DNA of 64,000 nt, from positions 81,938-145,937 of the forward strand of contig JAGLUW010000018.1 in assembly GCA_023134145.1 (NCBI GenBank), read 5' to 3'. The stretch is from Sulfuriflexus sp. (lineage in GTDB: Bacteria; Pseudomonadota; Gammaproteobacteria; AKS1). Made by a program: the position numbers and the translations under genes. Positions 20,205-29,114 of the stretch are shown here, in pieces. Every line of letters starts with the position of its first letter. Position 1 is the first letter of the stretch. The notes under the pieces are model-generated. The model had not been told where the DNA came from and did no database searches. It was given only the letters and a program-made list of their open reading frames with translations.

Positions 20205-20954
20205 ATGATTGAGCAAATATGGTTATTTTTCATCTCTTTAGTGGCGAATATATTCTCTGCATTTGCCGGTGGTGGTGCTGGGCTTATTCAATTACCGGCC
20301 TTATTATTCCTCGGTTTACCTTTCTCTGTTGCGCTGGCGACTCATAAAGTGGCTAGTGTGGCACTTGGCGTTGGAGCGACAATTCGCCATGCGAGAGAGA
20401 AGGGGTTAGAACGTCAGTTCGTTCTCTATATGCTGTTGGCGGGACTCCCGGGTGTTGTTTTGGGGGCGAACCTTATTTTGTATGTAGCCGATAGACCCGC
20501 TGAAATCGCCTTGGGGATATTGACGGCGGGCTTAGGTATTTATTCTATTACCAAGCGTGAATTAGGTTTGGCTCATACCCCAATGAATCGAGACCGACGA
20601 GGATTTGCGATAGGTACTGCGGTGTTGTTTCTGATAGGTGTCCTGAATGGTTCACTGACCTCGGGCACCGGCCTATTTGTCACTTTATGGTTAGTGCGTT
20701 GGTTTGGTCTCGATTACAAACGTGCCGTTGCACACACTTTGATCTTGGTTGGGCTATTTTGGAATGGTGCGGGTGCTATTACCTTGGGCCTGTTGAGCGA
20801 AATTCATTGGCCATGGTTGCCAGCGTTGTTAGCCGGTTCGCTACTCGGTGGTTATATCGGTGCGCACTTGGCCATCGTGAAAGGAAATCGTTGGATCAAA
20901 CGAATTTACGAAGCGATCACGTTGTTGATTGGCTTGAAGTTGATTGTTGGTTAG
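20205..20954 (+). CDS. TauE/SafE-family sulfite exporter-like membrane protein
   Basis: 249 residues from ATG 20205; an upstream TTG is disfavoured. Seven or eight hydrophobic segments, with the family motif SAFAGGGAGLIQLPAL in the first helix pair and LNGSLTSGTGLFVTL in the repeated half, as in PF01925 permeases that move sulfur-containing anions. No sulfur-metabolism gene is adjacent, so the substrate is open. Its stop codon TAG is the first base triplet of the long hairpin that follows. Confidence 0.88.
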   Translation: MIEQIWLFFISLVANIFSAFAGGGAGLIQLPALLFLGLPFSVALATHKVASVALGVGATIRHAREKGLERQFVLYMLLAGLPGVVLGANLILYVADRPAEIALGILTAGLGIYSITKRELGLAHTPMNRDRRGFAIGTAVLFLIGVLNGSLTSGTGLFVTLWLVRWFGLDYKRAVAHTLILVGLFWNGAGAITLGLLSEIHWPWLPALLAGSLLGGYIGAHLAIVKGNRWIKRIYEAITLLIGLKLIVG

Positions 20955-21040
20955 CTATCTATCCGGTTATTACATCGCCTCCGCATTCATTCTGCGAATG
21001 AACGCTAATGTCGTCGATATAATAACCGAATAGATAGCTA
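20952..21040. repeat. long near-perfect hairpin between convergent genes
   Basis: Arms 20952-20972 and 21020-21040 match at 20 of 21 positions. The 47-base interior contains a second hairpin TTCATTC-TGC-GAATGAA (20986-21002), and ATCG/CGAT extends the stem. It starts at the TauE stop codon. It is not followed by a T-run, so it is not a standard terminator. It resembles a small palindromic mobile unit or an RNA 3'-end stabiliser. Confidence 0.75.
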
Positions 21041-21097
21041 GGAACGGTTGTCAATGTGACGTGTATGTTATCAGGCCACAGTCTCGTGAAGTGTGCC

Positions 21098-21125
21098 GTC
21101 ATTGCGAGCGATAGCGCGGCAATCT
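21098..21125. repeat. REP-like palindrome
   Basis: ATTGC-GA-GCG-ATAG-CGC-G-GCAAT inside GTC...CT. This GTCATTGCGAG...GCAATCT form resembles short interspersed palindromes found in the intergenic DNA of many bacteria. Only one copy was seen in this window. It lies 16 bases beyond the pyrE stop. Confidence 0.5.
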
Positions 21126-21140
21126 AGCCAGTCTTCCTGC

Positions 21141-21791
21141 CTACGCCTTCGGCCCATATTCCGCACGATAAGCACGAATTTTATCTAGGTGTTCAGCTTG
21201 GTCTGGTTTATCAGAAAGATAAGTGATCAAATCATCGAGCACAACAATACTCGCGACCTTGAGGTCATTGCGTTGTTCAACAGCCTGAATGGCGGTGAGG
21301 TCACTATCTAAACCACGTTCCATACGATCCAGAGAAATGGATACGCCTGATGCAGTCGCACCTGCGGCTTTAATAATATCAACAGATTCATCAATCGACA
21401 TACCAGATGAAATCACGTCATCAATAATAAGCACTTTGCCTTCAAGTTTAGCGCCGACTGTCATACCACCTTCGCCGTGATCTTTGGCTTCTTTGCGGTT
21501 AAAGACATAAGGCACGTTGCGGCCATGATGTTCAAACAAAGCAACACTGGCCGTCGCTACAAGAGGGATGCCTTTGTAGGCTGGACCAAAGATACAGTCA
21601 TACTCGATGCCGCTATCTTGAATCGATTGGGCGTAGTAACGACCTAATTTCGCCAAGCTCTCGCCAGTGTTGAATAAACCTGAATTAAAGAAATAAGGGC
21701 TAACACGGCCAGATTTGAGGGTAAATTCGCTAAAACACAGCACATTGGTTGCGATCGCGAAGTCGAGAAATTCATGTTGGTAATCTTGCAT
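21141..21791 (-). CDS. pyrE: orotate phosphoribosyltransferase
   Basis: 216 residues from ATG 21791 ([13 protein letters not shown]), chosen by family length; the frame is open further upstream but overlaps xthA. It forms OMP from orotate and PRPP. The PRPP loop is [13 protein letters not shown], and the flexible loop has [12 protein letters not shown]. The pyrE/xthA divergent pair is common in Gammaproteobacteria. The other pyr genes lie at 41994-45176. Confidence 0.97.
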   Translation of the reverse strand: MQDYQHEFLDFAIATNVLCFSEFTLKSGRVSPYFFNSGLFNTGESLAKLGRYYAQSIQDSGIEYDCIFGPAYKGIPLVATASVALFEHHGRNVPYVFNRKEAKDHGEGGMTVGAKLEGKVLIIDDVISSGMSIDESVDIIKAAGATASGVSISLDRMERGLDSDLTAIQAVEQRNDLKVASIVVLDDLITYLSDKPDQAEHLDKIRAYRAEYGPKA

Positions 21792-21861
21792 ATTGTATTG
21801 CCATGTCAGTATGTGGAATGATGCCGCGTAATATACACGCTGTGAGCAAAGGTTGGAACGT

Positions 21862-22635
21862 ATGCGCATTATTACTGCAAATTTAAATGGGATTCGCGCC
21901 GCTGAGCGCAAGGGCTTTTTTGACTGGATGAAGAAGCAGCGGCTTGACGTGCTATGCATACAGGAAACCAAGGCACAGGAAGAACAGCTGAGTGCCGATG
22001 CCTTTCACCCCAAGGGTTATTTCAATTATTTCTTTGATGCCGAGAAAAAGGGCTATAGCGGTGTGGCTTTGTACTGTAAGCAAGAGCCAGATGCGGTGCG
22101 TACGGGTCTGGGTTGGCCGCATTGCGATACCGAAGGTCGTTGGATTGAGGCAGACTTCGGTAAGCTCACGGTCGTGTCGTTGTATTTACCATCGGGTTCA
22201 TCAAGCGATGAGCGTCATGCCAATAAGCTAGATTTCATGGATAGGCTTCGCGCTGAAATGAAAAAGATGCGCCGCCGTAAACGTGAATACATTATCACTG
22301 GTGACTTTAATACCGTGCATACCGAAATTGATATTAAGAACTTTAAACCCAACCGTAAAAATTCAGGCTGTACCGATGCCGAACGTCAGTGGATGGATGA
22401 CGTGTTGAACAAAGATGGTTGGACGGATGCCTTTCGCGTTGTAGAGAAGGGCCCAGATAATTATACGTGGTGGTCAAATCGCGGTAATGCCCGCGCCAAC
22501 AACGTCGGTTGGCGCATTGATTACCAGCTAGTCACACCGGGGCTGGCGGATAAGGTCAAGAAAGCCAGTGTCTATACAGAGAACTGGTTTTCTGACCATG
22601 CTCCGTTAAGCATCGATTATGACTACGAGCTATAA
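21862..22635 (+). CDS. xthA: exodeoxyribonuclease III
   Basis: 257 residues from ATG 21862 ([20 protein letters not shown]). AP endonuclease and 3' exonuclease of base excision repair. Catalytic motifs: QETKAQ (metal Glu), [11 protein letters not shown] (Asp/Asn), [18 protein letters not shown] and SDHAPL (His). Its function complements MutM, encoded far upstream in the window. Confidence 0.96.
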   Translation: MRIITANLNGIRAAERKGFFDWMKKQRLDVLCIQETKAQEEQLSADAFHPKGYFNYFFDAEKKGYSGVALYCKQEPDAVRTGLGWPHCDTEGRWIEADFGKLTVVSLYLPSGSSSDERHANKLDFMDRLRAEMKKMRRRKREYIITGDFNTVHTEIDIKNFKPNRKNSGCTDAERQWMDDVLNKDGWTDAFRVVEKGPDNYTWWSNRGNARANNVGWRIDYQLVTPGLADKVKKASVYTENWFSDHAPLSIDYDYEL

Positions 22636-23166
22636 CTAGTGTGGTGCGTGATCTAATAAGTGGTTATAGGTGCGTTGTAAGGTACGGAGCAGATCATCGA
22701 GTGCGCTGATTTCGCTACGCAGTGTGTCACGTACGACAGAATTTTTTTCTACGCGGAGTTGATCTTCTTTTTTGCGAAGATCATCAATTGCTGTTTTAAT
22801 TTTTTTGTCGGCATCGTAGAGTTTTTTACCGTAGCGGTAATTCTCTAAAAATTCAGGCTCTAGATCCGCGGGGCAAACATGATGGTAATAACGATTGGCT
22901 TCACCGACATGACGACCATTAGACGGTGAACAATAGGTTCTAATACCTTTGTTATAACCCTGTGTATATTTTTCACGGCTAGGTCGCACGCCGTGTTCGG
23001 CACAAGCTTTTGCGTGTGTATCAATTGACTCAGGTTTATAGCCTTGCCGACCATCGCGATAACCAATGTCACTCCAGTTACCAGCGAGACACTGTTCTTT
23101 AGAAAGACTGGCACAGCCACTTAGGCCAAAGGCCAACATAAGCACAAAAATGGAACGCAACATCAT
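22636..23166 (-). CDS. DUF2799 lipoprotein
   Basis: 176 residues. A lipoprotein signal ends in LSGC (Cys18), so it is probably anchored in the outer membrane. The DUF2799 core (NWSDIGYRDGRQGYKPESI, then KYTQGYNKGIRTYCSPSNG) has regularly placed Cys, Tyr and Gly. The C-terminal third is a coiled coil (KKEDQLRVEKNSVVRDTL). Function unknown. It starts exactly where the convergent xthA ends. Confidence 0.87.
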   Translation of the reverse strand: MMLRSIFVLMLAFGLSGCASLSKEQCLAGNWSDIGYRDGRQGYKPESIDTHAKACAEHGVRPSREKYTQGYNKGIRTYCSPSNGRHVGEANRYYHHVCPADLEPEFLENYRYGKKLYDADKKIKTAIDDLRKKEDQLRVEKNSVVRDTLRSEISALDDLLRTLQRTYNHLLDHAPH

Positions 23167-23262
23167 GGGAATTTCCTTAACTTAAATAAACAATACAGTT
23201 TGTTTATTATGCAGGATTGCCCATGTGGAGGCGATATAAGATTTCGTTTTTACCCTACTGTA

Positions 23263-23469
23263 TTAGTCTGATTTGTTTTTAAACAACATCTTAGAAAACA
23301 TAATCCCCGGGCAAATTCCGGTAATGGCAGCAAATAATAAGAACACGGCTGGTATATAGAGAACCCAGCTAACGACTTCAAACCCGGTATGCCAGATACC
23401 AAGCCAGATTACTGAACTTAGAAATAATAAGAAAAAGCGGATGGGTGCACCTACTTTAGAAATATTCAT
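23263..23469 (-). CDS. small DUF2892-like membrane protein
   Basis: 68 residues from ATG 23469, preceded by AAGGAGA at seven bases; longer frames lack a ribosome site. Two membrane helices (FFLLFLSSVIWLGIWHTG and WVLYIPAVFLLFAAITGICP) and a conserved-looking GICPG motif as in the YgaP/DUF2892 inner-membrane modules. No rhodanese domain is attached. Confidence 0.75.
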   Translation of the reverse strand: MNISKVGAPIRFFLLFLSSVIWLGIWHTGFEVVSWVLYIPAVFLLFAAITGICPGIMFSKMLFKNKSD

Positions 23470-23581
23470 AACATGTCTCCTTTTCAGTCCGTGTGAAAAA
23501 TAGTCAGTGTGAATAATGCTGAGTATACGCTTCACTGCGTGCTAGAGTAGGCCTAAATAATAAAACGACCACGGTTCTTCT

Positions 23582-24970
23582 ATGTCTTCATCATCGAATG
23601 GTTTCCAGCCGCTGCATAGCTGGCGTGAGTCGCTATTGGTTTATACCAAGCCTCGTGTGGTTGGTATGCTATTCCTCGGTTTCTCTGCAGGCCTGCCATT
23701 TCTGTTGGTGTTTTCTACTCTTTCTGCTTGGTTGAATGATGCCAATGTAAGCAAGGCTACGATTGGTTTCTTTAGTTGGATTGGCATTACCTATTCCATC
23801 AAGGTGATTTGGGCGCCAGTGATTGACCGTTTACCCCTGCCTTTCTTGACGCGAGTATTGGGCAAGCGACGCAGCTGGATGCTAGTGGCGCAAATAGGTA
23901 TTGCTTGCGGCCTGTTAGGCATGGCAAGCATTAACCCGACAGAAGATTTACAAACGATTGCCTTATTCGGTTTATTAGTTGCATTTAGTTCGGCAACGCA
24001 AGACGTAGCATTGGACGCCTACCGTATTGAGGCGATGGATAAAGAATACCAAGGAGCGATGTCGGCGATATATATCTTTGGTTATCGGTTTGCATTATTG
24101 GTAGCCGGTGCAGGATCTTTTTATATTGCAGAGTATGTCGATTGGCCAACCGCCTATATCGTCATGGCATTACTAATGGGTGTCGGCATGTGTACGGTAT
24201 TGGTTATTCGCGAACCTGAGCATGTGATTAGTGGTGCAACGCGAGATCAGGAAACAAATACTGCTGCAGTCTTTGATGGTGGCCCAACTGATTCAACATG
24301 GCACTGTATAAAAGAGTGGTTTAGTACTGCGGTGGTGAGTCCATTTGTAGATTTTGTTAAACGCTACGGCAAGTTTGCATTTATTATTCTTATCTTTGTC
24401 GGCATTTATCGTATCTCTGATATTACGATGGGAGTGATGGCAAACCCGTTTTATCTCGATATGGGTTACAGCAAGATCGAGATTGCCAATATAGGAAAAA
24501 TATTTGGCTTCTTTATGAGTCTGTTTGGCGCATTGGTTGGCGGTGTGTTGGTGGTGCGTTATGGCATTCATCGACCATTAGTTCTTGGTGCGATATTGGT
24601 TGCGGTAACCAATTTACTATTTGCTTACTTAGCAACGTTGGGGCCAGATTTAGTTTGGTTAAGTATTGTCATTAGCGCAGATAATTTTTCCGGTGGTTTA
24701 GCCGGTTCGGCCTTTATTGCTTTTCTTTCCAGTTTGACTAATTCAGCTTATACCGCGACGCAATATGCTTTATTTAGTTCGATCATGACTTTGCCTGCAA
24801 AAATACTCGGTGGTTTTTCAGGCGTGATCGTTGAAGGCTATGGTTACGAATGGTTCTTTAGTTATGCGGCGGTATTAGGCATTCCTGCGATTATTGTCGC
24901 ACTGTATTTAACTCTGAGTCCTTTGGCACGACGGCAGCAATTGTCGGCAGAACAAGCATCTGGGCATTAG
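23582..24970 (+). CDS. AmpG-like MFS transporter
   Basis: 462 residues with about twelve membrane helices. Typical AmpG features: YTKPRVVGMLFLGFSAGLPF at the first helix, SATQDVALDAYRIEAM in the loop after helix 4, and an extended central loop near residue 220. AmpG imports GlcNAc-anhydroMurNAc peptides for peptidoglycan recycling, and the call is by resemblance. A divergent short membrane protein lies upstream. No amp genes are near. Confidence 0.85.
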   Translation: MSSSSNGFQPLHSWRESLLVYTKPRVVGMLFLGFSAGLPFLLVFSTLSAWLNDANVSKATIGFFSWIGITYSIKVIWAPVIDRLPLPFLTRVLGKRRSWMLVAQIGIACGLLGMASINPTEDLQTIALFGLLVAFSSATQDVALDAYRIEAMDKEYQGAMSAIYIFGYRFALLVAGAGSFYIAEYVDWPTAYIVMALLMGVGMCTVLVIREPEHVISGATRDQETNTAAVFDGGPTDSTWHCIKEWFSTAVVSPFVDFVKRYGKFAFIILIFVGIYRISDITMGVMANPFYLDMGYSKIEIANIGKIFGFFMSLFGALVGGVLVVRYGIHRPLVLGAILVAVTNLLFAYLATLGPDLVWLSIVISADNFSGGLAGSAFIAFLSSLTNSAYTATQYALFSSIMTLPAKILGGFSGVIVEGYGYEWFFSYAAVLGIPAIIVALYLTLSPLARRQQLSAEQASGH

Positions 24971-24972
24971 TG

Positions 24973-25236
24973 CTATAGCATATCGATATCAAAACCATAG
25001 AGTAAAATAAAATAGGTAGTGATGGTTACGGCTGCTTGAAGGAAGCAAGCGCGTGAATGGGGCGGATCTTTTTCAAGAAACATACCGCCTTGCAATATAC
25101 CGATAATGGGCACGGTTGAAGCAACGACACCGACCAGTTTAAGCACAAACCATTGTGGTTTTGATTGTCTATTAAAAATAATAGATAAAATTAAAGCGAT
25201 GCCAGCAAGTGCCATGTATACAGATTCAATGCTCAT
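24973..25236 (-). CDS. small membrane protein of unknown function
   Basis: 87 residues from ATG 25236. Three hydrophobic segments (VYMALAGIALILSIIF, VLKLVGVVASTVPIIGIL and AAVTITTYFILLYGF). The ribosome site is weak (GAG), and a longer in-frame start exists. Convergent with the MFS gene, two bases apart, and divergent from the sigma factor gene. No family recognised. Confidence 0.6.
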   Translation of the reverse strand: MSIESVYMALAGIALILSIIFNRQSKPQWFVLKLVGVVASTVPIIGILQGGMFLEKDPPHSRACFLQAAVTITTYFILLYGFDIDML

Positions 25237-25361
25237 AAAGATCTCGGTATTGCGATTAGTTATGTGTGAGGCCGATATTAGCAAGCTTTGGCAAGCTGAT
25301 TCAGTAAAAATCAGGACTTCGTCACATTTTAGTGACATTTTCTTGCTTATACTTCAGCACC

Positions 25362-25907
25362 ATGAAGAATATTTTCTCAATTTGGCAGGCACGCAAGAAC
25401 TCGAATTCGGATTTTGAAGAGTTAGTAGCGCCGCATATCGATCGTCTATATCGCTTAGGTTATCGTTTTAGTGGCACGCGCCATGACGCTGAAGATCTGG
25501 TTCAAGAATTATTGGTCAAGTTATACCCACGTAGTAAAGAGCTAAACAATATTGAGAAGCTTGGCCCGTGGTTGTCTAAATCGCTTTATCACTTATTTAT
25601 CGATCAAGCTCGCCGCGTAACAAATTCGCCGGTTGCCTTGGCCGAAGGTATCGGCATTGAACTCGAAGCGGTGGCTTGTGTTAATGCTGGGCCAGATGAA
25701 TATATGATTCGCCAACAACAATTTGCCAGATTGGAAAATGCCTTATTTACCCTCAATTTCGATCAGCGAACCTTGGTCGCGATGCATGATATGGAAGGTT
25801 ATACCCTGCCTGAATTAAGCTCTATGTTAGACACGCCTCTTGGCACGCTCAAATCACGGCTGCATCGTGCCCGTGCCAGCCTACGTGAGCAACTAGCTGA
25901 AAAATAA
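25362..25907 (+). CDS. ECF-type RNA polymerase sigma factor
   Basis: 181 residues from ATG 25362. Region 2 spans about residues 15-85 (YRLGYRFSGTRHDAEDLVQE, then LLVKLYPR), and region 4 at the C-terminus has the helix-turn-helix ending LGTLKSRLHRARASLRE. The next gene encodes its likely anti-sigma factor, and the two genes after that are plausible targets. It probably controls an envelope response, inferred from the exported products downstream. Confidence 0.92.
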   Translation: MKNIFSIWQARKNSNSDFEELVAPHIDRLYRLGYRFSGTRHDAEDLVQELLVKLYPRSKELNNIEKLGPWLSKSLYHLFIDQARRVTNSPVALAEGIGIELEAVACVNAGPDEYMIRQQQFARLENALFTLNFDQRTLVAMHDMEGYTLPELSSMLDTPLGTLKSRLHRARASLREQLAEK

Positions 25908-26007
25908 GTAAAAACCCATGTCGCTCAAGAAGAAAGCCAAAGTAATCGTATTTGAAGGAACCTTTTGGCGTCGCCGTTCGTGTAAACGGGTAACAGAGGA
26001 CAAAACC

Positions 26008-26691
26008 ATGCAGTGCGCTGAACTTCAACAACACATCGACGACCGACTGGACGACCAGTTGTCTGAGATGGAATGTGCCGCGATGGATCGCCATCTCGAA
26101 CATTGTGCCGATTGTCGCGGTGCGTTTGCGGAAGAGAAGGCAATGCGGGAAGCGTTAATGGACATGCCTGTTCCTGATGCTTCGATTGGTTTTGCTGCTC
26201 GTGCCCTTCGTCGAGCTGCGGCAGCCAATGCAGTAAGTCATCATCCTGTCCGCAACCGAGCTTTTATGGGCGGTTTTGCAGCAGCGTTGGTGGCCGGGAT
26301 TGTGCTCTGGTTTGTATCGGGCGTTGTTGGCCCGAATGGAGAGCTCGCAACGTCGCAACCACAATTGGCTGAACTGAGTATTAGCCTTTACGAAACGCGT
26401 CGGGTCAAACTCTCTTTTAATACACCGGAGAATATGGAAAAGGTACGCGTGTCATTGGTTTTGCCTGAACATGTGGAACTTGAGGGTTATCCCGGTCGTA
26501 AACAGATTGCTTGGTTTACCAAGCTGCACAAGGGTAGCAATGTATTAACTTTACCGCTGTCGGCACTTCGTTCGGATAAGGGCATATTTACTGTCAAGAT
26601 TGGAACAGGTGAAGAGCAGGAGACAATGCAATTTTACCTGAATGTAGCAAAGCCAGGTTTCTCTACGCTGGAGGCCCCTAAATCGGCATAA
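26008..26691 (+). CDS. membrane anti-sigma factor with zinc-finger (ZAS) domain
   Basis: 227 residues from ATG 26008, which has AGAGGA upstream; an ATG at 25918 in the same frame would add 30 residues of poor character. The zinc motif H29-x3-C33-x2-C36 sits in a helix after MQCAELQQHIDDRLDDQL, as in zf-HC2 anti-sigmas. One membrane helix at about 87-107, then a periplasmic beta-rich domain of about 115 residues (VRVSLVLPEHVELEGYPGRK) that could sense the signal. It likely holds the upstream sigma factor inactive. Confidence 0.88.
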   Translation: MQCAELQQHIDDRLDDQLSEMECAAMDRHLEHCADCRGAFAEEKAMREALMDMPVPDASIGFAARALRRAAAANAVSHHPVRNRAFMGGFAAALVAGIVLWFVSGVVGPNGELATSQPQLAELSISLYETRRVKLSFNTPENMEKVRVSLVLPEHVELEGYPGRKQIAWFTKLHKGSNVLTLPLSALRSDKGIFTVKIGTGEEQETMQFYLNVAKPGFSTLEAPKSA

Positions 26692-26730
26692 GCCGAGTGG
26701 CCCACACAATAAAAGTTAAGGAAAACGATA

Positions 26731-27354
26731 ATGAATAAATTTAAATTAACGACCATTGCAGCAAGTTGCTTATTAGCCTTAGGTGCAGTGCAAGCAGAAG
26801 CCGTTGAGATTGTTATCGTTGATGATGGTGGAGTAACGGTTGAAGAGTCTGGAACGGTTGGCGGTGAGCTTATACCGATTGGTGATGTGCCAACGATTGA
26901 ACCTGTTGTAATGGAATTACCAGCGGTTGGAGACATTATAGAAATAGAGATAGAAAAACCTGAAATTGAAGATGAGAAAGACGACATCGATGATGATAAG
27001 GATGACTCTAAGGACGATAAAGACGACGCTGAAGATGACAAGGACGAAGCTCACGACGAAAAAGATGAAGCTGATGATGATAAGGATGAGGCTCACGACG
27101 AAAAAGATGAAGCTGATGATGATAAGGATGAGGCTCACGACGAAAAAGATGATGCTGAAGATGACAAGGATGAGGCTCACGACGAAAAAGATGAAGCTGA
27201 AGATGCCAAGGAAGAATCTGAAGAAGCTAAGGAAGATTCTGAAGATGCTCATGATGAATCAGATGAAGCCAAGGAAGATTCTGAAGACGCTCACGAGGAT
27301 TCAGATGATGCCAAGGACGATTCTGAAGACGCTTCTGAAGACAAAGAAGACTAA
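26731..27354 (+). CDS. secreted acidic protein of 18 tandem heptads
   Basis: 207 residues. Signal peptide MNKFKLTTIAASCLLALGAV then AxA cleavage near residue 23. Residues 24-81 form an acidic, strand-like segment. Residues 82-207 are 18 exact heptads running to the stop codon (forms DKDEAHD, EKDEADD, AKEDSED). Position 2 is usually Lys, positions 3, 4 and 7 acidic, and position 5 Ala or Ser in nearly all. One small residue per heptad is too little for a classic coiled coil; cation binding or a flexible spacer is possible. No family recognised. It has AAGGA before the ATG and follows the anti-sigma gene by 39 bases. Confidence 0.85.
   Translation: MNKFKLTTIAASCLLALGAVQAEAVEIVIVDDGGVTVEESGTVGGELIPIGDVPTIEPVVMELPAVGDIIEIEIEKPEIEDEKDDIDDDKDDSKDDKDDAEDDKDEAHDEKDEADDDKDEAHDEKDEADDDKDEAHDEKDDAEDDKDEAHDEKDEAEDAKEESEEAKEDSEDAHDESDEAKEDSEDAHEDSDDAKDDSEDASEDKED
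27037..27206 (+). repeat. 42-bp tandem repeats within the acidic protein gene
   Basis: About four near-identical copies of a 42-bp unit (14 codons, two heptads) starting with GACAAGGATGAGGCTCACGA. Further 21-bp-period copies on either side are more diverged. The near identity in the middle points to recent slippage or unequal crossing over, and copy number may vary between strains. Confidence 0.85.
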
Positions 27355-27388
27355 TTATTTAATTAGCTCTTAAGCCAGTAATACGCAG

Positions 27389-27420
27389 CCCCTTTCCTCA
27401 TTATGAGGTGAGGGGTTTGC
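27389..27420 (+). terminator. rho-independent terminator after the acidic protein gene
   Basis: Stem CCCCTTTCCTCA (27389-27400) with TGAGGTGAGGGG (27404-27415), loop TTA, one internal mismatch and one G-T pair, followed by TTTGCTT. The short T-run suggests partial termination, leaving readthrough into the barrel gene possible. Confidence 0.7.
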
Positions 27421-27493
27421 TTATTTATATCAATAAGTTAAGATTATTTAATAATATATTATGAAATTAAACATTTTGCTTGATGGGATGACA

Positions 27494-28432
27494 ATGAAAA
27501 ACAAAAACAAATACAAAACAAATTTAGCCATATTTGCTTTATCAGCATTACTTAGTGGTAGCGCTATGGCTGGTGAATGGGCTGGGCTCGTTTCAGCGAC
27601 ATTGGGTCATGATGACAATGTAACTCTTGGTGATGACAGCAATGTTGTTGCAAGTGATGCAAAAGATAATTTCCTCGATATTCTTGGTACAGCAGGACGT
27701 TACCTCAAGGGTAATAAAGATGATGGTATTCGCTTGACCGGTACCTTGTATAACCGTGAATATAATACTGAGGATGCATTCAACTTCTTATTAGTCAGTG
27801 GTGGCTTGGCTTACCATAAGAAGTTTGGCAGTTGGCATGGTCGTTTTGGTGCTAAATATGGCTACCTTGAGTTTGGTGGTGATCCTTACGAAACTGTTTT
27901 TACTCTGAGTGCAGAAGGTCGTCATAAATTTACTAAGAAGACTGAATTGCGAGTGCGTTACCGTTACAGCGATATTGATGCTGAAAGCAGCCAGTTTAAT
28001 AGTCTTGAAGGCGATCGACACCAACTACGCGCACAATATCGCTTAAAGCATGGCGGCAACCGTTACCGTTTAAGTTATACGTTTGAAACCAATGATCGTA
28101 ATGACAGTAGTCGTTCTGCGACTTCATTTAGTAGCAGTTCACCTGTTCGGCATACACTTCGTGCAAATGCGAAAATCCCTTTGAATGGTAAGTGGGGCAC
28201 TGTATTTGACGTGCGTTTCCGAGATAGCCGTTATAAGGATGATAATATCGTAAGTGGTGTTAGCATTCGTCGTAATGATGATCGCTTTAGAGCGAAAGCA
28301 GAGCTGAATTATCAAATTGATAGGAAGACCGATGTGTATGTTGATTACACGCATACGAATAATGATTCGAATATCAGTAGTTCTGATTATGATCGAAATG
28401 AAATGACAGTGGGTGTTAATTATTTATTCTAA
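27494..28432 (+). CDS. outer-membrane beta-barrel protein
   Basis: 312 residues from ATG 27494 (MKNKNKYKTNLAIFALSALL), giving a signal peptide ending SGSAMA; in-frame ATGs at 27461 and 27488 are alternatives. The mature part is a run of alternating amphipathic strands (e.g. KTELRVRYRYSDIDAES, YRLSYTFETNDRN) and ends in YLF, the C-terminal aromatic signature of outer-membrane barrels. It resembles barrels of the surface-lipoprotein-assembly/DUF560 type, but no TPR part is present. Context: sigma/anti-sigma and acidic protein genes upstream. Confidence 0.85.
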   Translation: MKNKNKYKTNLAIFALSALLSGSAMAGEWAGLVSATLGHDDNVTLGDDSNVVASDAKDNFLDILGTAGRYLKGNKDDGIRLTGTLYNREYNTEDAFNFLLVSGGLAYHKKFGSWHGRFGAKYGYLEFGGDPYETVFTLSAEGRHKFTKKTELRVRYRYSDIDAESSQFNSLEGDRHQLRAQYRLKHGGNRYRLSYTFETNDRNDSSRSATSFSSSSPVRHTLRANAKIPLNGKWGTVFDVRFRDSRYKDDNIVSGVSIRRNDDRFRAKAELNYQIDRKTDVYVDYTHTNNDSNISSSDYDRNEMTVGVNYLF

Positions 28433-28452
28433 GTCATGAAATAATCAGTAAT

Positions 28453-28480
28453 AAAAAAGCCCGCTATTGCGGGCTTTTTT
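28453..28480. terminator. bidirectional rho-independent terminator
   Basis: GCCCGC/GCGGGC stem with loop TATT, six A on the left and six T on the right. It lies between the convergent barrel gene and metW. Confidence 0.93.
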
Positions 28481-28499
28481 ATTGGAAGTACTTAAATAG

Positions 28500-29114
28500 T
28501 TATTTGCGTTGAATACGATAAATAGCCACTTCACCAAATAGGTTAGGGAATAACTTCATCAGGAAACTACTGCGGTGATTATGATCAACGACGGTACGTT
28601 GTACGATCTTGATCTTATTGTCAGCACAGAGTGTCTCAAAGTCTTGTAGTGTACAGAGATGAATATTCTGTGTGTTAAACCACTTACTTGGTAATGTCTT
28701 AGTCACCGGCATGTGGCCGCCAAAGAATAATTGCAGGCGTGAACGTATATGGCCAAAATTAGGGAAGGTAACGATACCTTCACTGCCGATGCGTAGCATG
28801 TCGTTAAGCAAGCGGTCAGGACGCTCAACGGCTTGTAGTGCTTGAGTCATGATGACGTAGCTGAACGTATTATCATCAAAGTCAGATAGGCCTGCATTTA
28901 AGTCAGCTTGAATAACATTTACATTAGCATTAACGCACTTCACGATATTGCTAATTTCTATTTCAAGACCATAACCATTTACATCACGTTCTTTTTTGAG
29001 CATGGCTAATAGTGTGCCATCACCACAACCGAGATCGAGAACACGACTTCCCGGTTTAATCCATTCACAAATGGTTTGCAGATCAGGACGAACTTTATTA
29101 TTGAAGGTGCTCAT
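28500..29114 (-). CDS. metW: methionine biosynthesis protein MetW (methyltransferase fold)
   Basis: 204 residues. The SAM-binding motif [15 protein letters not shown] is near residue 27 and the family block [19 protein letters not shown] is near 120. MetW accompanies MetX in many proteobacteria and is thought to support homoserine acylation. The start overlaps the metX stop by four bases (ATGA), so translation is coupled. Confidence 0.95.
   Translation of the reverse strand: MSTFNNKVRPDLQTICEWIKPGSRVLDLGCGDGTLLAMLKKERDVNGYGLEIEISNIVKCVNANVNVIQADLNAGLSDFDDNTFSYVIMTQALQAVERPDRLLNDMLRIGSEGIVTFPNFGHIRSRLQLFFGGHMPVTKTLPSKWFNTQNIHLCTLQDFETLCADNKIKIVQRTVVDHNHRSSFLMKLFPNLFGEVAIYRIQRK

Noticed and set aside
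20955..21140. Rho-independent terminators between TauE and pyrE
   Set aside because: Both palindromes lack a following T-run on either strand.
21792..21971. N-terminal extension of pyrE
   Set aside because: It overlaps the xthA coding start on the opposite strand and has no similarity to the family; the internal ATG gives the normal length.
25918..26007. Thirty-residue extension of the anti-sigma factor
   Set aside because: No ribosome site and unlike the family; ATG 26008 has AGAGGA and begins the zinc domain at the usual place.
27037..27206. CRISPR-like array
   Set aside because: The 42-bp units are contiguous with no unique spacers and lie in frame within a coding sequence.
26917..27373. 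Long open frames in other phases and on the other strand across the acidic repeat
   Set aside because: They arise from the 21-bp periodic codons; only the plus frame has a signal peptide and a ribosome site.
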